This document shows, in pieces, positions 1 through 6,683 of a stretch of 8,238 bases of DNA. This DNA is from an uncultured Asticcacaulis sp. Its GTDB lineage: Bacteria > Pseudomonadota > Alphaproteobacteria > Caulobacterales > Caulobacteraceae. The stretch is from contig CAMLLA010000174.1 in NCBI GenBank assembly GCA_946480525.1, forward strand, positions 1-8,238, given 5' to 3'. Position 1 is the stretch's first letter; every line of letters starts with the position of its first letter. The translations under genes and the position numbers were made by a program. Under the pieces are notes generated by a model that saw only the letters and a program-made list of their open reading frames with translations, had not been told where the DNA came from and searched no databases.

Positions 1-976
1 AGACAACGGCGTCAACGGCCTCGACGAAGCCCTGACCGCGCCAGCGGTAGTCGAGGCCGACGCGCGTGCGCTCCGACGTGTCGTGGCCATCGAGCTTCAG
101 CGTCGTCGCCGAACGCGACGAAAGCACCTCGGAGAAGATTTCACTTTCATAGGTCTCGGCCGTCAGGCGCAGGCGGTGACCTTCGGCGGGGACGTAGACC
201 AGCTTACCGAACAGAAGACTGGAGGAGATGTCCTGCGGGTTGGCGACGGTGCGGGCAGAGGTCGATGTGGCATTGCTGCCCATCGTTTCCTGCTCCTGGC
301 CTTCGCGAGCCGTCAGGGCCAACATGCCGGACCACTTGTCGGATTTGCCGGCAAAGACCACGCTCTTGGCAAAGCTCTCGTCCGCCGAGGCGTAGGCTGC
401 ACGCAACTGGCCGCCGAACACCTTGCTGCCGCGTAAGGTATCGACCGGATCCTTGGTGAAGAAGCTGACCGCGCCTGCGACGCCGTCGGAACCATACAGC
501 GCCGAAGCCGGGCCGCGCAGGATTTCGACCGACTTGATGATGTCGAGATCGGCATAGCCGCCGCGGCCGACATTCTGGCCGCCGAACGAGAAGGCGTCCG
601 GGATGCGGATGCCGTCGATCTGCATCAGGACGCGGTTGCCTTCGATGCCGCGGATATTGAAGCCGGCATTGCCGTCACGGCCGGTGGTGGTGCCGGCTGC
701 CGTAAAGCGCGATGGCGAGTTGCGGACCGATACGCCAGGCTCGTAGCGGACCAGATCCTTTAGATCGGTGGTCAACTGATCCTCGATCTCTTCGGCAGTG
801 ATGATACTGACTGTGGCCGGTGCATCAGCCACCGCCTTCTCAGACCGGGTCGCGGTGACGACGACCGCATCCTTGTCGTCCGCCGTCAGATCGGCGGCAA
901 AGGCCTGAACGGCCGGAAAGCTTCCTATCGCTATCAACAGCGAAGCGGTCATCATAAGCGTCCTGCGCATAATCAT
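1..976 (-). CDS. TonB-dependent heme/hemoglobin-type outer-membrane receptor (N-terminal part, 3' end outside window)
   Basis: Outer-membrane receptor that would import heme or a heme/iron-protein ligand using TonB energy. The frame is open from the ATG at 976 to the window edge (325 codons seen; such receptors usually have about 650-750). Residues 1-27 look like a signal peptide (RR, then a hydrophobic stretch, then VQAFA). A TonB-box-like segment VVVTATR lies at 38-44. The plug domain (about 45-180) carries the family signatures NIRGIEGNRVLMQIDGIR (107-124) and SVEILRGPASALYGSDGVAGAV (149-170), which closely resemble the HmuR/HutA/ShuA heme receptor group. Barrel strands begin after about 185. 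ATG 976 and ATG 970 are both possible starts; a GGGA-type ribosome site lies just upstream of both. A Fur-like operator sits in the promoter, which suggests iron repression. Family assignment is strong; the exact substrate (heme, hemoglobin, transferrin) is inferred. Confidence 0.93.
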   Translation of the reverse strand, partial: MIMRRTLMMTASLLIAIGSFPAVQAFAADLTADDKDAVVVTATRSEKAVADAPATVSIITAEEIEDQLTTDLKDLVRYEPGVSVRNSPSRFTAAGTTTGRDGNAGFNIRGIEGNRVLMQIDGIRIPDAFSFGGQNVGRGGYADLDIIKSVEILRGPASALYGSDGVAGAVSFFTKDPVDTLRGSKVFGGQLRAAYASADESFAKSVVFAGKSDKWSGMLALTAREGQEQETMGSNATSTSARTVANPQDISSSLLFGKLVYVPAEGHRLRLTAETYESEIFSEVLSSRSATTLKLDGHDTSERTRVGLDYRWRGQGFVEAVDAVV

Positions 977-1002
977 ATTCCCTAACCCATGAACGCCCTT
1001 GG

Positions 1003-1030
1003 AATTAATGAGAATGATTTGCAGAGTCAA
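1003..1030 (-). promoter_or_regulatory. Putative sigma-70 promoter of the TonB-dependent receptor
   Basis: On the minus strand a -35-like TTGACT (1025-1030) is followed after 15 bp by ATTAAT (1004-1009), or after 16 bp by TTAATT (1003-1008), as -10. Transcription would start near 996, giving a leader of about 20 nt that still includes the ribosome site. The spacer is slightly short and the -10 is only a partial match, so this is a prediction from motif and position. Confidence 0.45.
1009..1023. promoter_or_regulatory. Fur-type operator overlapping the receptor promoter
   Basis: TGAGAATGATTTGCA is a 7-1-7 interrupted palindrome matching 11 of 14 arm positions of the classical Fur core TGATAAT-N-ATTATCA. 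It occupies nearly all of the spacer between the predicted -35 and -10 boxes and lies 33 bp upstream of the ATG at 976. Fur binding here would block RNA polymerase when iron is plentiful, which fits an iron or heme uptake receptor. Confidence 0.6.
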
Positions 1031-1058
1031 TCGCAACTGGGGCCGTTTGGTAAAAATA

Positions 1059-1073
1059 TGCAAATAATTCGCA
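1059..1073. promoter_or_regulatory. Second Fur-type palindrome between receptor and kinase genes
   Basis: TGCAAATAATTCGCA is a near-perfect 7-1-7 inverted repeat (arms pair at 6 of 7 positions). It resembles the TGCnAAT form of Fur-family sites. Its centre is 50 bp from that of the first site. It lies upstream of the receptor promoter and about 90 bp before the kinase start, so it could act on either gene. Confidence 0.5.
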
Positions 1074-1085
1074 ATATCACATTAG

Positions 1086-1102
1086 CGTCTTTTTCAAAGA
1101 CG
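1086..1102. repeat. Perfect 7-bp inverted repeat upstream of the kinase gene
   Basis: CGTCTTT-TTC-AAAGACG is a perfect palindrome with a 3-bp centre, 62 bp before the kinase TTG. It may be an operator or a small leader hairpin. There is no T-run after it, so it does not look like a terminator in the plus direction. I found no convincing promoter for the kinase in 1074-1150. Confidence 0.4.
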
Positions 1103-1151
1103 ACCTCCACATTGAATCCTTACGGGGTGAAACGTTTTCTGAATCCCTTGT

Positions 1152-1157
1152 GGAGGG
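1152..1157 (+). promoter_or_regulatory. Ribosome binding site fixing the TTG start of the double kinase
   Basis: GGAGGG ends 6 nt before TTG 1164, an ideal spacing. The first in-frame ATG (1197) has no purine-rich site upstream, so the rare TTG start is preferred. Confidence 0.75.
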
Positions 1158-1163
1158 CTGAGT

Positions 1164-4100
1164 TTGAGCAAGCATGGCGATAGCGTCGCGCTGGATATGT
1201 CGGGCGTGCTGCGGGGAGAAAGTGAACTGGCGGCGCTGATGCGTCGGACCGACTGGTCCGCGACCGCCCTTGGGCCTGTCAATCAATGGCCGCAAAGTCT
1301 CAAGACCGCCGTGCGCATCATGCTGACGTCGCGCCAGCCGATCTGGATCGGTTGGGGCACAGAGCTGATCTACCTCTATAACGACGCCTATAAATCGATC
1401 ATCGGCGGCAAGCATCCGCGCATGCTGGGCCAGCCGACAGCCGTTGTGTGGCAGGAGATCTGGGACGATATCCAGCCATTGCTGGCCAAGGCCATGACGG
1501 GCACCGAAGGCATCTATGTCGAGGAACAGCTCCTGATCATGGAGCGCAACGGTTATCCGGAAGAAACCTACTACACCTTTTCCTATAGCCCGATCCCTGA
1601 TGACGACGGCCGGCCAGGTGGCATAATCTGTGCCAATACCGACGATACCCGGCGCGTTATAGGGGAACGTCAGACCGCAACGCTGCGGGATCTGGCCGCC
1701 TTTACAGCCGAGGCCCGTACCGTCGAAGATGTGTGCCGGCAGGCCTGTGACGCCATGGCCCAGAACAGACGCGACCTGCCCTTCGCCGCCATCTATCTCG
1801 ACGGTGACGGCGATCTGCTGCGTCTTGCCGGACTGTCGGGCATAGACCCGGATCACCCGGCGGTGCCCGGGCAGATCGACCTCGGCGCGCCGTCGCCGTG
1901 GCCATACGCCGAGGCCTGCCGCAGTCATGATATCCAGCTGGTCGGGGGACTTGACGGCATATTCGGCGACCTGCCCACCGGTGCATGGCCCAGGCCGCCA
2001 CTGATCGGCGCCGTCGTGCCCTTGAGCGCCGGCGGTGTCCTGATCGCCGGGCTCAATCCTTTCCGCCTGGCGGATGAAGATTATCAAGGCTTTCTGACGC
2101 TTGCCGCCGGGCAGGTTTCCGCCAGCATCGCCAATGCCCGGGCCTACGAAGAGGCCCGCCGGCGCGCAGAGGCCCTGGCCGAACTCGACCGCGCCAAGAC
2201 GACCTTCTTTTCCAATATCAGCCATGAGTTCCGCACACCCCTGACGCTTCTCCTGGCGCCGATTGAAGACACCGTCAGCGACCCCAGCCTCGACGCGGTC
2301 AATCGCGGCCGGCTGGAGGTCGCGCGCCGCAATGCCGAACGGCTGATGAAGCTGGTCAACGTCCTGCTGGATTTTTCCCGCATAGAATCCGGCCGGGTGA
2401 CGGCGACCTATCAGCCGCTGGACCTGCCCGGTTACACCGCGGAACTGGCCAGCAATTTCCGCTCAGCGATGGACAAGGCGGGGCTCGAATATCGCATATC
2501 GGTCGAGCCCCTGCCGCAGCCGGCCTATATCGACGCGGACATGTGGGAAAAAATCGTCCTCAACCTGCTGTCCAACGCTTTCAAATATACCCTGTCCGGA
2601 TCGGTTGAAGTTGCTTTGCACGCCGACGACGGACAGGCCGTGTTTTGCGTCCGGGACACCGGGCCCGGTATTCCTGAAGAAGAACTTCCGCACTTGTTTG
2701 AACGCTTTCACCGGGTTGAAGGCGTTCCTGGTCGCAGCATAGAAGGAAGCGGTATCGGGCTTGCCCTGGTCCGTGAACTGGTCCGGCTGCATGGCGGTGA
2801 CGTTTCCGTACAAAGCCGGTTGCATGAAGGCAGCACATTTACCGTGCGTCTGCCGCTCGGCCGGGCGCATCTGCCTTCGGAACAGGTACGTGAACAGGCC
2901 TTGCCGGTCGTGGGTTCAGCCCGGGCCGGCGCCTTTGTCGACGAAGTCCTGCGCTGGCTGCCGGACGACGATGTGCAAACACCCGCCGTCATGCCCGCCA
3001 ATGCGCCGCGCGTCGTCCTGGCTGACGACAACAGCGACATGCGCGACTATGTTTCCCGGCTGTTGAGCGAGGCGTTTCAGGTCGAGCCGGTCGCGGACGG
3101 TGAGGCGGCTTGGGAACGAATCATCACCCATCCGCCCGATCTGGTGCTGACCGATGTCATGATGCCGAAGCTCGATGGCTTCGGTCTGCTGGCACGGTTG
3201 CGCGATGACGCACGGACGCGGGACATCCCGGTCGTCATGCTGTCGGCGCGCGCCGGCGAAGAAGCGCGTGTCGAGGCCCTCGGCGCGGGGGTGGATGATT
3301 ACCTGGTCAAGCCGTTCAGCGCACGGGAACTGGTGGCGCGTGTGCGTTCGCAATTGCAGCTGTCGCGCCTGCGCCGCGAAGGCGAGGCAAGGCTGACCAG
3401 GGTTCTGGAAAGCATTGCCGACGGCTTTCAGGTGGTGGATGCGGGCTGGCGTTTCGCCTACATGAATGCGGCCGCTCGCGACATGTTGTCGGCCCAGGGC
3501 CTCAAGCCCGACGAGATGATCGGCCAGGTTTACTGGGATGTGCTTCCCGGCGCGATCGGAACCGAGCTGGAACACAAGTTGCGCACGGCGATGACCGGGC
3601 GTGTCGATATCGCTTTCGAAAATTATTACGAGGCGTGGAGCCGTTGGTACAGCGTGCGCATCTACCCTGTCGACGATGGTGGACTGTCGGTCTATTTCCA
3701 GGACATCACGGATCGCAAAGCGGCGGGACAGCGGCTGATCGAAAGCGAAGAACGCTGGCGCGGCCTCGCCGAGGCCATGCCGCAACTCGTCTGGGTCGCC
3801 CGCCCCGATGACGGCGCCAGCGTCTATATGAACGAGCAGTGGATGCGTTATACAGGGGCGCCGGTCGCCGGCCTGTTGGGCGATCAGTGGCTGGACTATC
3901 TGCATCCTGACGATCGTGACCGCACGATATCGGCGTGGCACGCGGCCTTGGCGGACCGGGCGGACTACGATATCGAATATCGCCTGCGGCGCTTTGACGG
4001 AGGTTACCGCTGGTTCAAGACGCGCGGCGTGCCCGTGCGCGACGATGCGGGCACCATCAGCATCTGGTATGGCACCTGCACCGATATTCAGGACTCGGTC

Positions 4101-5276
4101 GAAGCACGCATTCAGGCCGAGAGCGCCAGCCGGGCCAAGTCGGAATTCCTGGCCAACATGTCGCACGAAATCCGTACACCGCTGAACGCCATAGTCGGTC
4201 TCAGCCACATCATGCTGCATTACAAGTCCGACCCTTCGATGCACGCCAGGTACCTGTCGACCATGAAGGACAGCGCCGATACACTGATGCAGCTGATCAG
4301 CGATGTGCTGGACCTGGCGCGGATCGAGGCCGACCGTGTGGATCTGGATGTATCGCCGACCGACCTGTTCATGCTGACCGAGGAATGCCTGAGCATCAAT
4401 GCCGTCAAAGCGCGCCAGAAGGGGCTGGACTGCACGCTCGACTATCGTCTCGATCGCGGATTGATGTTCGAAGCCGATGCCCTGCGCATAAAACAGATCG
4501 TTATGAACCTGTTGTCCAATGCCGTGAAATTCACCGAGCGTGGACGTATCGACGTCGAGGTTTGGGGTGGCCCCCTGCAGGGCGACAGCATGTCGGTTTA
4601 CCTGAGCATTCGCGATACCGGTATCGGTATCGCCGCCGACAAGATCGAACACGTCTTCGGCCAGTTCACCCAGGCGGACTCTTCGATCAGCCGGAAATTC
4701 GGCGGCTCCGGACTGGGCCTGGCGATCAGCCGCCGGCTGGCGGAAATGATGGGCGGCAGTCTGACTGTACAAAGTGAGGAGGGCAAGGGCGCGACCTTCA
4801 CCTTGCAGGTGCGCTTAAAGACCGTCGGGGCCCCTGCGCTGTTCGATGAGGGACCGGTCGATGCCGTTACGCGCCCGACACAGAAGACGGTGCTGCTGGT
4901 CGAGGACAATGCCGCCAATGCCCTGGTCGCCACGACTTTGCTGGAGGAATTCGGTTACCATTTTGATGTCGCGACCAGCGGCGGCGACGCCATCCAGAAA
5001 TGGCAGACCGGCGGTTTCGACCTGATCATGATGGACGTGCAGATGCCGGACATGGATGGCTTCGAAGCCACGCGCCGCATCCGCGAGCGTGAACATGCGC
5101 TGGGCCAGGATCGGATACCGATCCTGGCAATGACGGCGCACGCCCTGAAAGGGGATCGTGAACGTTGCCTCCAGGCGGGAATGGACGATTATATCGCCAA
5201 ACCGTTCAATACCGGCGAACTGGAGCGGAAACTGGATGGCCTTCTGAGTGCAGTAACAGAGGTGGAAAGCATCTAG
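1164..5276 (+). CDS. Double hybrid sensor histidine kinase: PAS-GAF-HK-REC-PAS-PAS-HK-REC (1370 aa)
   Basis: Cytosolic two-component sensor; no membrane segment or signal peptide is visible. Approximate domains: PAS-like 30-165; GAF-like 171-325; helical linker 325-345; first kinase with phospho-acceptor H354 (SHEFRTPL), N-box N467/N471, G1 DTGPGIP 498-504 and G2 GSGIGLAL 528-535; first receiver 615-733 with D621/D622, phospho-acceptor D664, S694 and K716; PAS 741-852; PAS with PAC 860-982; second kinase with H1001 (SHEIRTPL), N1115/N1119, G1 DTGIGIA 1151-1157 and G2 around 1180-1187; C-terminal receiver 1241-1360 with E1247/D1248, D1291, T1324 and K1346. All catalytic residues appear intact in both modules. 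There is no HPt domain, so output probably needs a separate phosphotransferase. The TTG start is chosen because GGAGGG lies 6 nt before it; ATG 1197 has no such site. The signal sensed and the output are unknown, and no partner regulator is adjacent. Confidence 0.96.
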   Translation: MSKHGDSVALDMSGVLRGESELAALMRRTDWSATALGPVNQWPQSLKTAVRIMLTSRQPIWIGWGTELIYLYNDAYKSIIGGKHPRMLGQPTAVVWQEIWDDIQPLLAKAMTGTEGIYVEEQLLIMERNGYPEETYYTFSYSPIPDDDGRPGGIICANTDDTRRVIGERQTATLRDLAAFTAEARTVEDVCRQACDAMAQNRRDLPFAAIYLDGDGDLLRLAGLSGIDPDHPAVPGQIDLGAPSPWPYAEACRSHDIQLVGGLDGIFGDLPTGAWPRPPLIGAVVPLSAGGVLIAGLNPFRLADEDYQGFLTLAAGQVSASIANARAYEEARRRAEALAELDRAKTTFFSNISHEFRTPLTLLLAPIEDTVSDPSLDAVNRGRLEVARRNAERLMKLVNVLLDFSRIESGRVTATYQPLDLPGYTAELASNFRSAMDKAGLEYRISVEPLPQPAYIDADMWEKIVLNLLSNAFKYTLSGSVEVALHADDGQAVFCVRDTGPGIPEEELPHLFERFHRVEGVPGRSIEGSGIGLALVRELVRLHGGDVSVQSRLHEGSTFTVRLPLGRAHLPSEQVREQALPVVGSARAGAFVDEVLRWLPDDDVQTPAVMPANAPRVVLADDNSDMRDYVSRLLSEAFQVEPVADGEAAWERIITHPPDLVLTDVMMPKLDGFGLLARLRDDARTRDIPVVMLSARAGEEARVEALGAGVDDYLVKPFSARELVARVRSQLQLSRLRREGEARLTRVLESIADGFQVVDAGWRFAYMNAAARDMLSAQGLKPDEMIGQVYWDVLPGAIGTELEHKLRTAMTGRVDIAFENYYEAWSRWYSVRIYPVDDGGLSVYFQDITDRKAAGQRLIESEERWRGLAEAMPQLVWVARPDDGASVYMNEQWMRYTGAPVAGLLGDQWLDYLHPDDRDRTISAWHAALADRADYDIEYRLRRFDGGYRWFKTRGVPVRDDAGTISIWYGTCTDIQDSVEARIQAESASRAKSEFLANMSHEIRTPLNAIVGLSHIMLHYKSDPSMHARYLSTMKDSADTLMQLISDVLDLARIEADRVDLDVSPTDLFMLTEECLSINAVKARQKGLDCTLDYRLDRGLMFEADALRIKQIVMNLLSNAVKFTERGRIDVEVWGGPLQGDSMSVYLSIRDTGIGIAADKIEHVFGQFTQADSSISRKFGGSGLGLAISRRLAEMMGGSLTVQSEEGKGATFTLQVRLKTVGAPALFDEGPVDAVTRPTQKTVLLVEDNAANALVATTLLEEFGYHFDVATSGGDAIQKWQTGGFDLIMMDVQMPDMDGFEATRRIREREHALGQDRIPILAMTAHALKGDRERCLQAGMDDYIAKPFNTGELERKLDGLLSAVTEVESI

Positions 5277-5315
5277 AGCATGATGCGTTCAGGTCGAACC
5301 GTCATCTTGCTCTAG
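5273..5315. repeat. Imperfect palindromic intergenic element overlapping the kinase stop codon
   Basis: Outer arms CTAGAGCA (5273-5280) and TGCTCTAG (5308-5315) pair perfectly. After one T/T mismatch, GATG (5282-5285) pairs with CATC (5303-5306). Inside the loop GTTC (5287-5290) and GAAC (5295-5298) form a further small stem. The design and the AGAGCATGATnCGTTCAGGT-type wording resemble dispersed palindromic units known between genes in alphaproteobacteria (from memory, not searched). The kinase stop TAG is the TAG inside the left arm. It may serve as an mRNA 3'-end stabiliser or weak bidirectional terminator; only a loose T-rich stretch follows. Confidence 0.65.
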
Positions 5316-5340
5316 GTTATTGTTTTGTCGCGATATTTAG

Positions 5341-5365
5341 CCAAAAACCGCTACACACTTTTTGG
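5341..5365. repeat. Weak AT-rich inverted repeat past the small minus-strand gene
   Basis: CCAAAAA (5341-5347) and TTTTTGG (5359-5365) can pair around an 11-nt loop, 10 bp beyond the stop of the minus-strand gene 5375-5551. It might help end that transcript, but the stem is mostly A-T pairs, so this is tentative. Confidence 0.25.
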
Positions 5366-5374
5366 TATATCGCT

Positions 5375-5551
5375 TTAGCCTTCGTTTTCATATGGCTCAG
5401 CCGTGGTGTTCCCCAAAGGCGCTTTTGTATTATCTTTGTCAGGGTGTTCAGCCTTTTCCACGTCGATAACCGTCAGGCCGGCGCCAAGGGGATCGGCGGG
5501 CAGGATCAAGGGCGCTTCCGCGGGCTTGCGGGGTGTTGTATCGGCAACCAT
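5375..5551 (-). CDS. Small acidic hypothetical protein (58 aa)
   Basis: Short gene read from ATG 5551 to TAA 5377-5375. The protein begins MVADTTPRKPAEAPLILPAD and ends TTAEPYENEG. It is rich in Pro, Ala, Asp and Glu, has no membrane segment, signal peptide or cysteine, and is probably unstructured or a small partner protein. The evidence for translation is a near-perfect AAGGAGG (5557-5563) exactly 5 nt before the ATG, and codon use like its neighbours with mostly G or C at third positions in the first half. It is convergent with the double kinase, whose stop lies 98 bp away. I recognise no family and propose no function. No clear -35/-10 pair was found upstream on the minus strand. The alternative is a chance frame, which the ribosome site argues against. 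Confidence 0.62.
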   Translation of the reverse strand: MVADTTPRKPAEAPLILPADPLGAGLTVIDVEKAEHPDKDNTKAPLGNTTAEPYENEG

Positions 5552-5556
5552 CTTGG

Positions 5557-5563
5557 CCTCCTT
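5557..5563 (-). promoter_or_regulatory. Strong Shine-Dalgarno for the 58-aa minus-strand gene
   Basis: On the minus strand AAGGAGG lies 5 nt upstream of ATG 5551. This is the best ribosome-site match in the window and the main reason for accepting such a short gene. Confidence 0.65.
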
Positions 5564-5763
5564 ATAATGCGTCAGGAAAGATTAGTCCTTTTTCCGTAAA
5601 ATTGCGGCGACCGATCTTTTCCATATTGTCAAAATCCGACAAGGTTGTTTTGTGTCGCATGCAAACGGCATTTTTGTCGCAATTATTCCGTGACGATACG
5701 TGTGTGGACTACTTAACAAAAATAGAAACAATTGCTGTTTTATTTAAATTTATCTCATATTTA
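5564..5763. other. AT-rich non-coding stretch
   Basis: Between the small minus-strand gene and the promoter of the repeat protein the sequence becomes clearly AT-rich, especially about 5700-5765 (runs such as TTTATTTAAATTTATC). A plus-strand open frame crossing it (5533-5781) has no supporting ribosome site and unconvincing composition. I see no gene or RNA here; it probably holds upstream promoter sequence for the flanking genes. Confidence 0.5.
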
Positions 5764-5792
5764 TTGATGTTGCGACGCTGAACGGCTATAAA
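5764..5792 (+). promoter_or_regulatory. Promoter of the repeat-rich protein gene
   Basis: TTGATG (5764-5769) and TATAAA (5787-5792) are separated by exactly 17 bp. Written another way, the -10 region GCTATAAA (5785-5792) matches seven of eight positions of the Caulobacter housekeeping consensus GCTANAWC. Transcription would begin near 5799, leaving a leader of about 148 nt before the ATG at 5947. Confidence 0.6.
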
Positions 5793-5798
5793 TTTACA

Positions 5799-5946
5799 CG
5801 GTCATGATTAAGATGCCGATCGTCAGGTAAACGCACCCGACATCATCACCACACAACTGAGCCTGGTTCCGCAAAGTGCGGCCGGGCCCTTTTCTGCCCT
5901 AAAGCTTGAAGTCTATTTCATCCCGCTTGCGGGAAAAGGAGACACT
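5799..5946 (+). promoter_or_regulatory. Long 5' leader with two hairpins before the repeat-rich protein
   Basis: The predicted untranslated leader holds CCGCA-AAG-TGCGG (5869-5881), followed 8 nt later by TTTT, and TCCCGC-TT-GCGGGA (5921-5934), directly before the ribosome site AGGAG (5937-5941, 5 nt from the ATG). The second hairpin touches the ribosome site, so folding could affect translation. No known riboswitch was recognised. Boundaries depend on the promoter prediction. Confidence 0.35.
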
Positions 5947-6648
5947 ATGCCCAGACAATCCAACACGCGTCAGGATCAGGATTACGACGACGATTACCGC
6001 GGTTCCCGCAGCCAGGGTGGCCGTGAACGCGACGATGAAGGCCGTTTCACCAGCAGCCGGTCTCGTTCCGATGACGATGATTATGCCGACTGGCACAGCT
6101 ACGGTCAAAACCGCGGCTATCACAACCGTGCGCGCGACGATGAGGGCCGCTTTGTCAGCGGCCGCAGATCGTCACGCAGCCAATCCAATGACGACGACGA
6201 CCGTCGCGGCGGATCCGGCAGAGGCGGTCAGGGCCGGGGCTGGTTCGGAGATCCGGAAGGCCATGCTGAAGCTGGCCGTCACAGTCACGACAATGACCGT
6301 GGCTCCAGCCGTTCACGGTCACGCTATGAAGATGACGAGGATTACGACCGTGGTGGCCGTGGCGGCGGCCGCTCGCAAGGCGGCAATCGCGAACGCGATG
6401 AAGACGGCCGCTTCGCCAGCAGTTCCGGCCGTGGCGGCTCGGGCCAGGGTGGTTCGGGTCAGGGTAGGGGCTGGTTCGGTGACCCGGAAGGCCATGCCGA
6501 AGCCGGCCGTCACAGCCACGACAATGATCGCGGTTCCAGCCGCTCGCGTTCGCGCGACGACGATGACGACGACCGTGGTGGTCGCTCGCGGGGCGGCAAT
6601 CGCCAACGCGACGAAGAGGGCCGCTTTACCTCAGGCGGCCGTCACTAA
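5947..6648 (+). CDS. Repeat-rich, disordered polyampholyte protein with KGG-like stress motifs (233 aa)
   Basis: A very hydrophilic protein dominated by Arg, Asp, Gly and Ser, with no membrane segment, signal peptide or cysteine; it should be largely disordered. Repeats seen: RD(D/E)(E/D)GRF at 28-34, 63-69, 150-156 and 221-227, each followed by Thr, Val or Ala and then Ser; and an identical 29-residue unit starting GWFGDPEGHAEAGRHSHDND at 98-126 and 175-203. The DPEGHAEAGRHSHD part resembles the KGG/con-10 stress motif (as in YciG, DPQRASEAGKKGG), but the KGG itself is replaced by RHS. Acidic runs (DDDD) alternate with RGG/RGR and SRSRSR stretches. The start is supported by AGGAG 5 nt upstream. 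It has its own promoter and terminator, so it is monocistronic. A role in stress or desiccation protection is an inference from the motif; nucleic-acid binding through the RGG/SR stretches is also possible. Confidence 0.85.
   Translation: MPRQSNTRQDQDYDDDYRGSRSQGGRERDDEGRFTSSRSRSDDDDYADWHSYGQNRGYHNRARDDEGRFVSGRRSSRSQSNDDDDRRGGSGRGGQGRGWFGDPEGHAEAGRHSHDNDRGSSRSRSRYEDDEDYDRGGRGGGRSQGGNRERDEDGRFASSSGRGGSGQGGSGQGRGWFGDPEGHAEAGRHSHDNDRGSSRSRSRDDDDDDRGGRSRGGNRQRDEEGRFTSGGRH
6238..6324 (+). repeat. First copy of the 87-bp coding repeat
   Basis: Encodes residues 98-126 of the repeat-rich protein. Its amino acids are identical to those of the copy at 6469-6555, while 12 of 29 codons differ, all at third positions. 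Confidence 0.9.
6469..6555 (+). repeat. Second copy of the 87-bp coding repeat
   Basis: Encodes residues 175-203, identical in protein to the unit at 6238-6324 with only synonymous changes. The two units are 231 bp (77 codons) apart, start to start. Confidence 0.9.
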
Positions 6649-6656
6649 CACAAATG

Positions 6657-6683
6657 GGGAGAGCCGGTCGGCTCTCCCTTTTT
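6657..6683 (+). terminator. Rho-independent terminator of the repeat-rich protein gene
   Basis: GGGAGAGCC (6657-6665), loop GGTC, GGCTCTCCC (6670-6678) form a perfect 9-bp GC-rich stem followed by TTTTT (6679-6683), 8 nt after the stop codon. The last T is shared with the stop codon of the minus-strand VTT gene, so the hairpin may also end that transcript, though the U-run in that direction is poor. Confidence 0.92.

Noticed and set aside
1197..1199. ATG as the start of the double kinase
   Set aside because: It has no Shine-Dalgarno upstream, whereas TTG 1164 has GGAGGG at ideal spacing.
1077..2225. A 382-codon minus-strand open frame antisense to the kinase N-terminus
   Set aside because: It is a shadow of the PAS-GAF coding region, with no ribosome site and no family resemblance.
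2916..4772. A 618-codon open frame on the minus strand, antisense to the kinase
   Set aside because: It lies wholly inside a kinase gene whose domains and catalytic motifs are intact. The translation is His/Arg/Gln-rich with no recognisable domain, as expected from the reverse frame of a GC-rich gene.
5533..5781. An 82-codon plus-strand frame in the AT-rich intergenic stretch
   Set aside because: It has no ribosome site, its composition changes abruptly along its length, and it overlaps the better supported minus-strand small gene.
5793..5946. A general-stress (EcfG-type GGAAC/CGTT) promoter before the repeat protein
   Set aside because: No plus-strand GGAAC with a correctly spaced CGTT is present. 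The housekeeping-type promoter at 5764-5792 fits better.
6238..6555. Regular repeats considered as a CRISPR-like or tandem DNA repeat array
   Set aside because: Only two copies occur, they are in frame, and they are conserved in protein rather than DNA, so they are coding repeats.
5899..6606. Hydrophobic Ala/Val/Thr-rich minus-strand frames opposite the repeat protein (5899-6123, 6319-6606)
   Set aside because: They arise because Arg/Asp/Gly codons read backwards give Ala/Val/Ile/Thr. They have no ribosome site and are only apparent membrane proteins.
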